Assembly (NCBI RefSeq): GCF_026342735.1
Contig: NZ_JAPEMM010000001.1
Location: 62,001 to 126,000 of the forward strand
Origin: Streptomyces sp. NBC_00193
Lineage (GTDB): Bacteria > Actinomycetota > Actinomycetes > Streptomycetales > Streptomycetaceae
Direction of reading: 5' to 3'
DNA length: 64,000 nucleotides
Shown: positions 8,695 through 16,863 of the stretch, piece by piece
How the letters are laid out: every line of letters begins with the position of its first letter
Numbering within the stretch: position 1 is the first letter of the stretch
The notes under the pieces: model-generated
Told to the model about the DNA's origin: nothing
The model's database searches: none
Seen by the model: the letters and a program-made list of their open reading frames with translations, nothing else
Made by a program: the position numbers and the translations under genes

Positions 8695-9882
8695 GTGATC
8701 GGAATGCGCAGCGACAGCATGGACCGGGCCCGTCGGGTGCGACGACTGGCCGGGATCGGGATGGCAGTGCCGCTCGTCGCCGGGGCCCTGGTCGCCGGAG
8801 GGGCCGGGACGGCCGTGGCCGGACCGGGGAACGGACCCACGGCAGTGGTGTCCCTCGGCGACAGCTACATCTCCGGGGAGGCCGGACGCTGGAAGGGCAA
8901 CAGCCTGACCAACAGCGGGAACCGGACCGGCAGCGACCGGGCCTGGGTGAGCGGCAGCAGCTACGACCCGGGCAAGGTCTACGGGGCCACCGCCGGCGGA
9001 TGCCACCGGTCGGACTCCGCCGAGGTGAAGAGCGCCGGGCCGCTCGCCGATGTCGCGATCAACCTGGCCTGCTCCGGGGCGGTCTCCCAGAACGTGTTCC
9101 GCGCCTCGAACGGGGGCGTCGCCTTCAAGGGCGAGGCCCCGCAGGCCGATCAGCTCGCCGCCGTGGCCGCGAGCAACAACGTCAAGGTCATCGCGCTGTC
9201 CATCGGCGGCAACGACCTCGGCTTCGCCGACATCATCAAGGAGTGCGCGTACGACTTCGTGCTCTGGAACTCCTACTGCTACGACGACCAGCAGGAGGGT
9301 GTGAACGCGAAGATCGACGGGGTCATGGCCGACGTCGGCAAGTCCGTGGACGAGGTGCGGGCCGTCATGCGCGGCGCCGGGTACGCCGACTCCTCGTACC
9401 GGATCGTGCTGCAGTCCTACCCGTCGCCGATCCCGCGCGGCGCGGAGAACCGGTACACCCAGAGCGACTGGAGCCGGCTCAACACCGGCGGGTGTCCCTT
9501 CTGGAACAGGGACTCCGACTGGGCGCGGGACTCCCTCGTGCCGCAGATCGCCGGGCGGCTCAAGGCGGTCGCCGCGGCCAAGGGCGCGCAGTTCCTGGAC
9601 CTGAAGGACATGATGCAGGGGCGCGAGGTCTGCGCGAAGGCGAGCAAGCAGGTGACCACCGCGGCTCCGGCCTCGGCGAAGACGAGCGAGTGGGCGCGCT
9701 GGATCGACAGCAGCGAGACGCAGGGACTGGTCCAGGAGTCCATGCACCCGAACTACTTCGGGCAGCTCGCGGCCGGGCGCTGCCTGGCCCTGGTCGTGGC
9801 GCAGCCGGCGGGCAGCGGCTTCGGCTGCAAGAACACCGCAGGGGCAGACCAGAGCGGGATGTACCTCACCCCGGCGCCGTAG
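8695..9882 (+). CDS. Secreted SGNH/GDSL hydrolase (lipase/esterase)
   Basis: A 395-residue exported ester hydrolase. It has a signal peptide (basic RRVRRLAG, hydrophobic stretch, TAVAG cleavage region). Block I carries the nucleophile in VSLGDSYISGEAG, then come a Gly region (ACSGA), an Asn block in SIGGNDLGF and the catalytic His in SMHPNYFGQ near the C-terminus. Several cysteines suggest disulphides, as in secreted Streptomyces lipases. The GTG at 8695 is preceded by AGGAG at 7 bases and was chosen over the ATG at 8671, which has no ribosome site. The stop codon lies inside a GCCGTA repeat array. The substrate is unknown. Confidence 0.87.
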   Translation: MIGMRSDSMDRARRVRRLAGIGMAVPLVAGALVAGGAGTAVAGPGNGPTAVVSLGDSYISGEAGRWKGNSLTNSGNRTGSDRAWVSGSSYDPGKVYGATAGGCHRSDSAEVKSAGPLADVAINLACSGAVSQNVFRASNGGVAFKGEAPQADQLAAVAASNNVKVIALSIGGNDLGFADIIKECAYDFVLWNSYCYDDQQEGVNAKIDGVMADVGKSVDEVRAVMRGAGYADSSYRIVLQSYPSPIPRGAENRYTQSDWSRLNTGGCPFWNRDSDWARDSLVPQIAGRLKAVAAAKGAQFLDLKDMMQGREVCAKASKQVTTAAPASAKTSEWARWIDSSETQGLVQESMHPNYFGQLAAGRCLALVVAQPAGSGFGCKNTAGADQSGMYLTPAP

Positions 9883-9913
9883 CCGTAGCCGTGTAGCCGT
9901 AGCCGTAGCCGTG
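9876..9913. repeat. GCCGTA hexamer repeat across a stop codon
   Basis: Six imperfect GCCGTA/GCCGTG units run across the TAG of the SGNH hydrolase gene (9880-9882), so added units would create further in-register TAG codons. Confidence 0.7.
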
Positions 9914-9916
9914 CAC

Positions 9917-9952
9917 CACGCCGTCCCCGTTCTTCGCGCCGGGGACGGCGTG
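9917..9952. terminator. Bidirectional terminator
   Basis: A 13-bp perfect stem (CACGCCGTCCCCG and its complement) with a 10-nt loop between two convergent genes. Confidence 0.8.
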
Positions 9953-9964
9953 TTCTGCGGGCGG

Positions 9965-10282
9965 TCAGCCGGTGTGGAAGGGGTGCCCCTTGTCGAGGAG
10001 TTCGGAGTCGGCCCAGCAGACGACCGGGTAGCCGAGGCCCTTGAGGGCGAGCCGGGCCTCCTTGACGTAGCGCGAGGGGCGGGCGGGCAGGGGCTGCCCG
10101 GCGGCGGCCGCGGTGAGGGCCACCACGTAGTGGAGGTCCGTGCCGACCAGGGCGTACCACACGTAGGCGAGGCCGTGCGCGCTGTCGGCGGGGACGAGGC
10201 CGGCGGCGGCCGCCTCGACCGCTTCGCGGGTGAGGGTGAAGGGGGCTCCGCCCAAGGTGAATGTGGCGCTGTGATCGGGCAC
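9965..10282 (-). CDS. Conserved hypothetical protein (105 aa)
   Basis: A small soluble protein starting with GTG after AAGGAGCGAA. Visible features are an N-terminal FTLGGAPFTLTREAVEAAAAG stretch, the aromatic segment GLAYVWYALVGTDLHYVVAL, and a basic SRYVKEARLALKGLGY helix near the end. No catalytic motif or membrane segment was recognised. The gene stands alone, convergent with the SGNH hydrolase gene and divergent from the exonuclease gene. Its coding statistics match the neighbours, so it is probably real; function unknown. Confidence 0.6.
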   Translation of the reverse strand: MPDHSATFTLGGAPFTLTREAVEAAAAGLVPADSAHGLAYVWYALVGTDLHYVVALTAAAAGQPLPARPSRYVKEARLALKGLGYPVVCWADSELLDKGHPFHTG

Positions 10283-10426
10283 TTCGCTCCTTCGTGGCGG
10301 GGGGGCAAGACGGGGAGGCGGTTGCCTGCTTGCCGCGGGCGGCGCGACGGCATCGCTTCGCGCGGGAGCCGCGTACCAGCCTATATTCGGGTGATCGTGT
10401 GCGGTGCCGGCTGGGATGCTCTCGCC

Positions 10427-11398
10427 ATGACCTCAGTCCGTACCGCCCGCTCCGCCCGTCCGGCGCGGCCCAGTCTCTACATCTCCGTCGACGTCGAAGC
10501 CGACGGGCCCATCCCCGGGCCGTATTCGATGATCAGCTTCGGGGCCGCCGTGGCCGGGCGGCAGGACGCCGCTTCGTATACGGCCGCCGATCCGGAACAG
10601 CACACCTTCTACCGGGAGTTGCGCCCCATCAGCGAGGCGTACGTACCGGAGGCGCTCGCGGTCAGCGGGCTGGACCGGGACCGGCTGGTCCGCGAGGGCG
10701 CCGAACCGGCCGTCGCCATGGCGGAGTTCCGCGCCTGGGTGCGCGAGGTCTCGGTGGGGGCCCAGCCGGTGATGTGCGCCTACCCGGCCTCCTTCGACTG
10801 GACCTTCCTGTACTGGTACTTGATGAGCTTCGGCGGCGACAGCCCCTTCGGCCACTCGGGCTGCCTGGACATGAAGACCCTCTACGCGGCCAAGGCCGGG
10901 GTCCCGCTCCGCGCCGCCGTCAAGGGCCGCATGCCGCGCGAGCTGCTCTCCCGGCGGCCGCACACCCACCACGCACTCGACGACGCCATCGAGCAGGCGG
11001 AGTTGATGAGCAACCTGATGGCATGGTCGCCGCCCGTCCGCTCCCCCCTGGTCACGCACCTCTCCTGGGGCCGCATGGAGGTGGAGGGGCTCCCGGCCGG
11101 GAAGGACTTCGTGCTGTACCCGGGCGGCGGCCGCGCCTGGGACCGGGGCGAGCACGGCACCCGGCACGAGCCGGGCATCCAGCCCGGCGACGTGGCCGAA
11201 CTCCTCGACCGGGGGTGCACGGTGGCCGTCCTCAGCCGCGGGATGGAGCTGCGGCTCGGCGCCATGCCGGAGACGCTGCGGCTGCTCCGGGACGCAGGGG
11301 TGGCGGTTCACGTCGAGGAGACGACCGCCGCGGTCGCGCTCTACAACCGGCTGGCCGCGACCGAACGCGTCGGCGGGCTCTTCCACTCGACCTGCTGA
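10427..11398 (+). CDS. 3'-5' exonuclease-like protein (DEDD/RNase T fold)
   Basis: A 323-residue protein. The exonuclease domain occupies residues 20-190: ExoI motif SVDVEADGPIPGPYSMISFG (DxE), ExoII-type MCAYPASFDWTFLYWYL, and the late motif HHALDDAIEQAELM (H-x4-D, DEDDh type). It belongs to a family seen throughout Streptomyces annotated as polyadenylate-specific 3'-exoribonuclease. The C-terminal 120 residues (VTHLSWGRMEVEGLPAGKDF and beyond) form a second region of unknown role. The ATG at 10427 was chosen because the open frame further upstream crosses the divergent gene's promoter. RNA or DNA preference cannot be read from sequence. Confidence 0.78.
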   Translation: MTSVRTARSARPARPSLYISVDVEADGPIPGPYSMISFGAAVAGRQDAASYTAADPEQHTFYRELRPISEAYVPEALAVSGLDRDRLVREGAEPAVAMAEFRAWVREVSVGAQPVMCAYPASFDWTFLYWYLMSFGGDSPFGHSGCLDMKTLYAAKAGVPLRAAVKGRMPRELLSRRPHTHHALDDAIEQAELMSNLMAWSPPVRSPLVTHLSWGRMEVEGLPAGKDFVLYPGGGRAWDRGEHGTRHEPGIQPGDVAELLDRGCTVAVLSRGMELRLGAMPETLRLLRDAGVAVHVEETTAAVALYNRLAATERVGGLFHSTC

Positions 11399-11458
11399 GA
11401 GGGGGGCGGGGCACCCTGCTCGGCCCGCAGGCCCGGCCCGTTCGGCCCGGGCCGCCCT

Positions 11459-11494
11459 GTCAGGCCGGTCAGGCCGGTCAGGCCGGTCAGGCCG
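11459..11494. repeat. GTCAGGCCG tandem repeat (9 bp x 4) across a stop codon
   Basis: Four exact 9-bp units lie at the end of the AfsR-like ATPase gene. The last unit supplies its stop codon (minus-strand TGA, 11487-11489). Confidence 0.85.
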
Positions 11495-13547
11495 CCAGCT
11501 CCGGGACCAGTTCGCGCAGGGGTGTCCGGGTGCCCGAGGTGTAGGCCGCGCGGAAGGCCTCGGGGGTGAGGCGGGCCCGGACCGTGTGCTGGACCCGGGG
11601 GGCCGAGGCCGCGTTCGGGCGGGTGCGGGAGACCGCCCCGAGGAGCCGGGCCGCCTCGGCGTAGCGGCCCTGGTCCGCCTCCAGTTCGGCGAGGAGTTCC
11701 ACCGAGAAGGCCTGTCCGAGGGTGTCGTCCAGCGCGAACTGGGTCCGCAGCGCGCTCAGCAGTTCTCTGCGGGCCCGTGCCGGGTGGCCCTCGTGGCGCT
11801 GGACCAGGGCGTGGGCGTAGCTCACCCAGGACCGGGCCCACAGGTCGACCGAGCCGTCCGGCGCGCTGCCCGGCGGGCCGTCCTCGACCGGGACCGAGGC
11901 CGGGTCCGTACGGGCCACCGCCAGGGTGTGCGCGGCGAGCAGGGCTTCCCGGCCGGGGCCGAACTCCGGATCCGCCGGGAGGAGTTCCAGGCCCTCCCGG
12001 TACTCCGCCGCGGCGTCCTCGTACCGGTCCTCCCACAGCGCGATGGTTCCGCGCAGGTGCGCGAGGTACGCCAGGCAGGCGTCCTCCCCCTCGTGGACGG
12101 CCTCCGTCCACGCCTCCACCAGCAGGGGGTCGGCGCCGTCCGCCTCCCCGAAAGCGGCGACCAGCCACGCCGCGAGCCACAGGGCCCGGGCGGGCCGGGG
12201 CGCCGGGTGCACGGCCAGGGCGCGTTCCACGTGCCTGCGCCCCTCCGACGCCATCCCGCACGCGGACCACAGGAACCACAGGGACACCGCGATCTCCAGG
12301 GCTGCGCCCGGCCCTCCCGCGGCGAGCGGGTTCATCGCCGCGCGCAGCTCGGGGAGTTCCCGCAGGGCGAGGGCGCGCGCCTCGCGCTGCGCACCGGCGC
12401 GCCACAGCTGCGCGGCCCGCTCCGCCACCACCCGGCAGCGTTCGCGGTGGCGCCGGGCCGTCGTCGCGCCGTCCCCGGCGGGTCCGTGCGCGAGCCGCCG
12501 GGCCGCGTACGCCCGTACGGACAGCGGCAGCCGGTAGCGGCCGGGGCCGGCGTCCGCGAGCAGGCCCGGGGCCAGCCGGAGCAGCGCCTCGACGGCCGTG
12601 TCCGGGGTGAGCGCCCCGAAACCGCACACCTCGGCGACGGCCGCCCTGTCGAAGGAGCCCGCGAAGACGGAGAGCCGCTCCCAGAGCAGGCGTTCGGCGG
12701 GCGAGGCCAGCCGGAGCGAGCGTTCGGCGTCGACGCGGGTGCTGCGGCCCGCGCCCCCGGCGAGGAAGCCCAGCGGGTCGGAGCCGAGCCTGCGGAGCGC
12801 CTGCGCGGGCGCGTACTGGTGCGAGCGCCCCGCCGCGAGCTCCAGCGCCCCGGGGATCCCGTCGAGCGCCCGGCACAGCGCGGCCACGGCGGCCGCGTTG
12901 CGGTCGGTCAGCTCGAAGAAGGGGTCCGCGCCGCGCGCCCGCTCCGCGAAGAGCCGCACGGCCGCGTAGCCGGCGACGTCCGCCACCGGGAACCGCCGGG
13001 TGGGGTCGGGCGCACCGTGCCCCGACAGGACCGACGGGGACGACAGGACCGACGGGGACGACGGGAACGACGACAGCGGCTGCACGGAGGGCGCGGTCGG
13101 TACCGACAGCGGCGGTACGGCGAGCACCGCTTCCCCGGCGATCCGCAGCCGCCGCTGCGACGTGGCCAGAATCCGTAGCCCCGGAAGCCGCAGCAGGTCA
13201 CCTACGAGCCCCGCACCGGCCTCCCCCAGCTGTTCGCAGCCGTCGAGCACGAGCAGCGCCTCACGCCCCGCCAGGCGGTCGGCGAGCTCCCCCCGGAGAC
13301 CGCCCCAGCACCGCTCGGGCAGGCCCGCGAGCTCCACCCAGACGGCGTCCAGGCCGTCCCGGGCGCCCAGGGTGCGGACGGTGCGCACCGCGAGCCGGGT
13401 CTTGCCGATGCCGGCCGGTCCGGTGAGCGTGACCAGGCGTTCCGTGGCGAGCAGGGACGCGAGGGCGCTGAGCTCCCGCTCCCGCCCGATGAAGCTCGAC
13501 AGTTCGGCGGGCACCGCCTGCCGCACGCCCGAGCCGGCCTCCCCCAC
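11487..13547 (-). CDS. AfsR-like regulatory ATPase (NB-ARC/TPR), no DNA-binding domain
   Basis: A 686-residue STAND-type ATPase. After FIGRERELSALASLL comes Walker A GPAGIGKTR, Walker B ALLVLDG and the sensor region RILATSQRRLRIAGE. The C-terminal 350 residues are Ala/Arg-rich helical repeats resembling tetratricopeptide or winged-helix linker regions. It resembles the ATPase module of AfsR/SARP and LuxR regulators, but neither an N-terminal OmpR domain nor a C-terminal LuxR domain is present. The GTG at 13547 follows GGAGGA; an earlier GTG at 13571 lacks a ribosome site. A Ser/Pro-rich stretch with SSFPSSPSVLSSPSVLSG (near residue 165) interrupts the ATPase domain. Regulatory partners are unknown. 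Confidence 0.72.
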   Translation of the reverse strand: MGEAGSGVRQAVPAELSSFIGRERELSALASLLATERLVTLTGPAGIGKTRLAVRTVRTLGARDGLDAVWVELAGLPERCWGGLRGELADRLAGREALLVLDGCEQLGEAGAGLVGDLLRLPGLRILATSQRRLRIAGEAVLAVPPLSVPTAPSVQPLSSFPSSPSVLSSPSVLSGHGAPDPTRRFPVADVAGYAAVRLFAERARGADPFFELTDRNAAAVAALCRALDGIPGALELAAGRSHQYAPAQALRRLGSDPLGFLAGGAGRSTRVDAERSLRLASPAERLLWERLSVFAGSFDRAAVAEVCGFGALTPDTAVEALLRLAPGLLADAGPGRYRLPLSVRAYAARRLAHGPAGDGATTARRHRERCRVVAERAAQLWRAGAQREARALALRELPELRAAMNPLAAGGPGAALEIAVSLWFLWSACGMASEGRRHVERALAVHPAPRPARALWLAAWLVAAFGEADGADPLLVEAWTEAVHEGEDACLAYLAHLRGTIALWEDRYEDAAAEYREGLELLPADPEFGPGREALLAAHTLAVARTDPASVPVEDGPPGSAPDGSVDLWARSWVSYAHALVQRHEGHPARARRELLSALRTQFALDDTLGQAFSVELLAELEADQGRYAEAARLLGAVSRTRPNAASAPRVQHTVRARLTPEAFRAAYTSGTRTPLRELVPELAA

Positions 13548-13589
13548 ACATCCTCCTGCTCTGTCCGACACGTGCGCACCGTCATGTGG

Positions 13590-13600
13590 TCAACAGTTGA
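13590..13600. promoter_or_regulatory. TCAAC-A-GTTGA palindrome in a divergent promoter region
   Basis: An 11-bp perfect palindrome sits between the divergent AfsR-like and Lrp-like genes and could be an autoregulatory site. Its arms resemble the catabolic-region motif, but the spacing differs. Confidence 0.3.
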
Positions 13601-13674
13601 ACGCACAAAGAGAGATGATCGGCTCATAATCCCGTTGTCCCGTCACCGACCGGGAGAACCACCAAGGGGAGGGT

Positions 13675-14757
13675 ATGAACTCGGCCATTTCCGCCATCGA
13701 CGACACGGATCGGGCACTCGTCCACGCACTCCAGCTCGCACCCCGCGCGAGCTGGGAACTGCTGGGGCCGGTCCTCGGCGCGCGCCCGGACACCCTCGCC
13801 CGCCGCTGGGAGCGGCTCACCGGGGCCGGCGAGGCGTGGCTGAGCGGACTCGGGCTGCGCACCGGCGTCACGAAGCCCTGCATGGCGTGGGTGGAGGTCA
13901 CGTGCACCGCGGGCACCTCGCCTTCGGTGGGGGACGTGCTGGTGGCGGACCCGCACGCCCTGGGGATCGAGCACACCACCGGGAGCCGGGACCTGCTCGT
14001 CTTCGTGGCGGTACCCGACCTGCCGACCCTGTACGCCTACCTGTCCTGCCGGGTGCAGCGGATCCCCGGCGTGGTCGGCACCCGCACCTCGATGGTGACG
14101 GCGGTGCACTACGCCCCCGACCGCTGGCGCCTGGACCAGCTGACCCCGGCCCAGATCGGGCTGCTGACCCGGCGGACCCGGCGGCCCGCGGCTTCCGCCG
14201 CCCCGGACCGGTCCGCGGTGGCGCCGCTCCAGGAGGAGGACCGGCCGCTGGTCCTGGCCCTGGCCTCGGACGCGCGGCGCAGCGTGGCCTCGCTGGCCCG
14301 GGAGTTCCGGATGAGCGAATCGACCGTACGGCGCAGGCTGGCGCGGCTGGAGGGCGGGCAGAGCCTGCGCTACAGCTGCGCGCTGGCCTCGGCGCTGTCG
14401 GGCTGGCCGGTGTCGGCGACGCTGTGGGCGGAGGCCTCCGAGTACGAGCTGGCCGACTGCGCGGCGGTCGCCGCGGGGCTGCGCGAGACCCGTGTCTGCA
14501 TGTCCGTCAGCGGCCCCTGGAACTTCATGATCAGCGCCAGGCTGCGCACGGTGGAGGACCTCTCCCGCTACACGGCGGAGCTCACCCGGCGGCTGCCGGG
14601 CCTGCGCATCACGGACTCGGCGGTGGCCCTGCAGGTCCGCAAGACGGAGGCCCAGGAACTGGACCGCCGCGGCCACCGCGTGCGGACCGTCACCCCGGAC
14701 ATCTGGTCGGACCCGATCCCGGACAACTCCGATCCCTTGGGCCCGGGTTGCCCCTAA
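13675..14757 (+). CDS. Double-domain Lrp/AsnC-family regulator
   Basis: A 360-residue protein with two copies of the AsnC-type architecture: a first HTH (IDDTDRALVHALQLAPRASW) with a ligand-binding domain to about residue 155, and a second HTH (LASDARRSVASLAREFRMSE then STVRRRLARLEGG) with a second RAM-like domain (FMISARLRTVEDLSRYTAEL). Such tandem Lrp proteins are common in Streptomyces; some control amino-acid or secondary metabolism. The start ATG follows GGGGAGGGT. The C-terminal GPGCP and stop lie in a tandem repeat. Targets are not evident. Confidence 0.85.
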   Translation: MNSAISAIDDTDRALVHALQLAPRASWELLGPVLGARPDTLARRWERLTGAGEAWLSGLGLRTGVTKPCMAWVEVTCTAGTSPSVGDVLVADPHALGIEHTTGSRDLLVFVAVPDLPTLYAYLSCRVQRIPGVVGTRTSMVTAVHYAPDRWRLDQLTPAQIGLLTRRTRRPAASAAPDRSAVAPLQEEDRPLVLALASDARRSVASLAREFRMSESTVRRRLARLEGGQSLRYSCALASALSGWPVSATLWAEASEYELADCAAVAAGLRETRVCMSVSGPWNFMISARLRTVEDLSRYTAELTRRLPGLRITDSAVALQVRKTEAQELDRRGHRVRTVTPDIWSDPIPDNSDPLGPGCP

Positions 14758-14828
14758 GGCCGGGTTGCCCGTAGGCCCGGGTTGCCCGTAGGCCCAGGTT
14801 GCCCGTAGGCCCGGGCTGCCCGTAGCCC
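14738..14828. repeat. 18-bp tandem repeat (about 5 copies) across a stop codon
   Basis: Five imperfect units of GGCCCGGGTTGCCCGTAG. The first encodes the last residues and stop of the Lrp-like gene, and the rest fill the intergenic space. Confidence 0.8.
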
Positions 14829-14847
14829 CGGCCGCGCCGAAAACGCG

Positions 14848-14898
14848 TACGGCGGTGCGGACGCCAACCCCGCAGTGGGTGACGTACGCACCGCCGTA
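14848..14898. terminator. Hairpin between convergent genes
   Basis: A 12-bp perfect inverted repeat (TACGGCGGTGCG and complement) with a 27-nt loop between the Lrp-like gene and the urate permease gene. It is probably a bidirectional terminator. Confidence 0.55.
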
Positions 14899-14984
14899 TC
14901 CCGTGCACGGACCCGGGCCGGCCCGGCCGACGCGCACGGACCGGAGACAGCCCGGTCAGCGCGCACCGGCCGGGAACAGCCCGG

Positions 14985-16397
14985 TCAGTGCACCAGTACC
15001 GGATCCGGGGAGGCCGAGGCCGATCCCTTCTTGGCACCGAGGTGATTGAAGGCCAGGTTCAGCAGGATGGCCACGACGCAGCCGGTGCTGATGCCGGAGT
15101 CGAGGACGACCAACAGGTCCTCGGGGAAGGCGTGGTAGAAGCCGGGGGCCGCGATCGGGATCAGGCCTATGCCGAGCGAGGCGGCGACGATCAGGGCGTT
15201 CTCGCCCGTCTCCATGGCCGCGCCGGCCAGGGTCTGGATGCCGCTGGCGGCCACCGAGCCGAAGAGGACGATGCCCGCGCCGCCGAGGACCGGCAGCGGT
15301 ACGACTCCGATGAAGGAGGCGGCGATGGGACACAGGCCCAGCAGGATCAGGATGCCGCCGCCGGCCGCGACGACGAACCGGCTGCGGACCTTGGTCATGG
15401 CGACCAGGCCGATGTTCTGCGCGAAGGCGCTGCACATGAACCCGTTGAACAGCGGGCTGAGCGCACTGCCCAGGGTGTCGGCGCGCAGGCCGCCCTCGAT
15501 GGTCTTCGCGTCGGCCGGGCGGCCGACGATCTTGCCCAGCGCGAGGATGTCGGCGGTGGACTCGGTCATGCACACGAGCATCACGATGCACATGGAGATG
15601 ATCGCGGCGACCTGGAACTGCGGCGCCCCGAAGTGGAACGGCGTCGGGAAGCCGATGAAGTCGGCGTTCTTGACGGCGTCGAAGTTCGTCATGCCCAGCG
15701 GCAGCGCGATGAGCGTGCCGGCGACCAGGCCGAGGAGGATGGAGATCTGCTGGAGGAAGCCGCGCAGGAACTTGCGCATCAGCAGGACGATGGCGAGGGT
15801 GACCGCGGCCATGGCGATGTTCTTCATCGAGCCGTAGCCGGCGGCGTGGCTGTTGCCGCCCTGCGACCAGTTGAAGGCCACGGGGAGCAGCGAGACGCCG
15901 ATCAGGGTGATGACCGTACCGGTGACGACCGGCGGGAAGAACCGGACCAGTTTGCCGAAGTACGGGGCGGCGAAGAAGCCGAGGATTCCGGCGACGATGA
16001 TCGCGCCGAAGATGATCGGGATGGCGTTGTCGCCCTCACCCTTTCCGATGGCGATCATCGGGGTCACACCGGCGAAGGAAACGCCGTTGACGAAGGGGAG
16101 CTTGGCGCCGATCTTCCAGAAACCGAGGGTCTGGAGGAGGGTGGCGAGTCCTGCGGTGAAGAGCGAGGCGCCCATCAGAAAGGCGGTCTCGGTGGCGGAG
16201 AGGCCGACGGCCGGTCCGACGATCATGGGCGGGGCAACCACACCCGCGTACATGGCGGCTACGTGTTGGAGGCCGCTGGTGAACATCTTCAGCGGGGGCA
16301 ACGTCTCGTCGACCGGGTGCTTCCCCCCTGAGTCGTCCGAGGCCTGCGGTACTGCGACTGCGTCTGCGTCTTTGCGAAACCTGGGCGCCTGGGCCAC
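14985..16397 (-). CDS. Urate/xanthine permease (NCS2 family)
   Basis: A 470-residue, multi-spanning nucleobase:cation symporter. NCS2 signatures include LQHVAAMYAGVVAPPMIVG, the QNIG motif region (CSAFAQNIGLVAMTKVRSRF) and GLCPIAASFIGVVPLPVLGG. Location beside uricase and 8-oxoguanine deaminase genes indicates urate or xanthine uptake. The GTG at 16397 has GGAGG at 5 bases; an upstream in-frame GTG (16421) has no ribosome site. The 466-bp upstream gap holds a 24-bp palindrome (16555-16578) and the deaminase terminators, so it probably has its own promoter. Confidence 0.9.
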   Translation of the reverse strand: MAQAPRFRKDADAVAVPQASDDSGGKHPVDETLPPLKMFTSGLQHVAAMYAGVVAPPMIVGPAVGLSATETAFLMGASLFTAGLATLLQTLGFWKIGAKLPFVNGVSFAGVTPMIAIGKGEGDNAIPIIFGAIIVAGILGFFAAPYFGKLVRFFPPVVTGTVITLIGVSLLPVAFNWSQGGNSHAAGYGSMKNIAMAAVTLAIVLLMRKFLRGFLQQISILLGLVAGTLIALPLGMTNFDAVKNADFIGFPTPFHFGAPQFQVAAIISMCIVMLVCMTESTADILALGKIVGRPADAKTIEGGLRADTLGSALSPLFNGFMCSAFAQNIGLVAMTKVRSRFVVAAGGGILILLGLCPIAASFIGVVPLPVLGGAGIVLFGSVAASGIQTLAGAAMETGENALIVAASLGIGLIPIAAPGFYHAFPEDLLVVLDSGISTGCVVAILLNLAFNHLGAKKGSASASPDPVLVH

Positions 16398-16554
16398 GGC
16401 TTCCTCCGAACTGTTTAACACGCCGGCAGGGACGTGATGTGTCTGGGAGGTGATGCGAAAGCTGTACGAGTCGAGCCTGTATTGAGTTGTGGGGGTGCTG
16501 CGGGTACCGGTGGTGCAGGCACTGGTGGTGCGAATGCTTGTCCCAAGGGGTGCA

Positions 16555-16578
16555 GAAACGATTCGCCCGAGTCGTTTC
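16555..16578. promoter_or_regulatory. 24-bp palindrome upstream of the urate permease gene
   Basis: GAAACGATTCG and CGAGTCGTTTC face each other across a 2-bp centre with one mismatch in 11 pairs, about 160 bp before the permease start. It is an operator candidate distinct from the TTCCG and TCAA motifs. The rest of 16398-16795 shows only imperfect GC-rich repeats and no gene. Confidence 0.4.
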
Positions 16579-16795
16579 CACGCCGGGCGGCCCGGGAGCC
16601 GCCGGTAAGGAAGTCAAAAATGAGCTGGAGGTGCCGTAGCAGTGGCGCATTACGCGGGCTGCGGGCGCGTGGTGCGGGCTGCAAGGCTCATGACACAAGC
16701 TGCGGGGCCGGTGGCACGAGCTGCGAAGCAACTGGCACGAGTCACCGCTCCCGGGGCGCCCCAGGAAAAACCTCGGGCGCTACCCGGGAACAGCT

Positions 16796-16852
16796 GCCGC
16801 GGACCCCGCTCGGGTCCGCGGCCGCCGGCCGGGGGCCGTCCCCCCCGGCCGG
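16796..16852 (-). terminator. Two consecutive hairpins after the 8-oxoguanine deaminase gene
   Basis: An 11-bp stem at 16825-16852 (CCGGCCGGGGG and complement) lies 11 bp after the deaminase stop. A second 11-bp stem (GCCGCGGACCC) occupies 16796-16822. Confidence 0.7.
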
Positions 16853-16863
16853 ACTCCGTGGGA

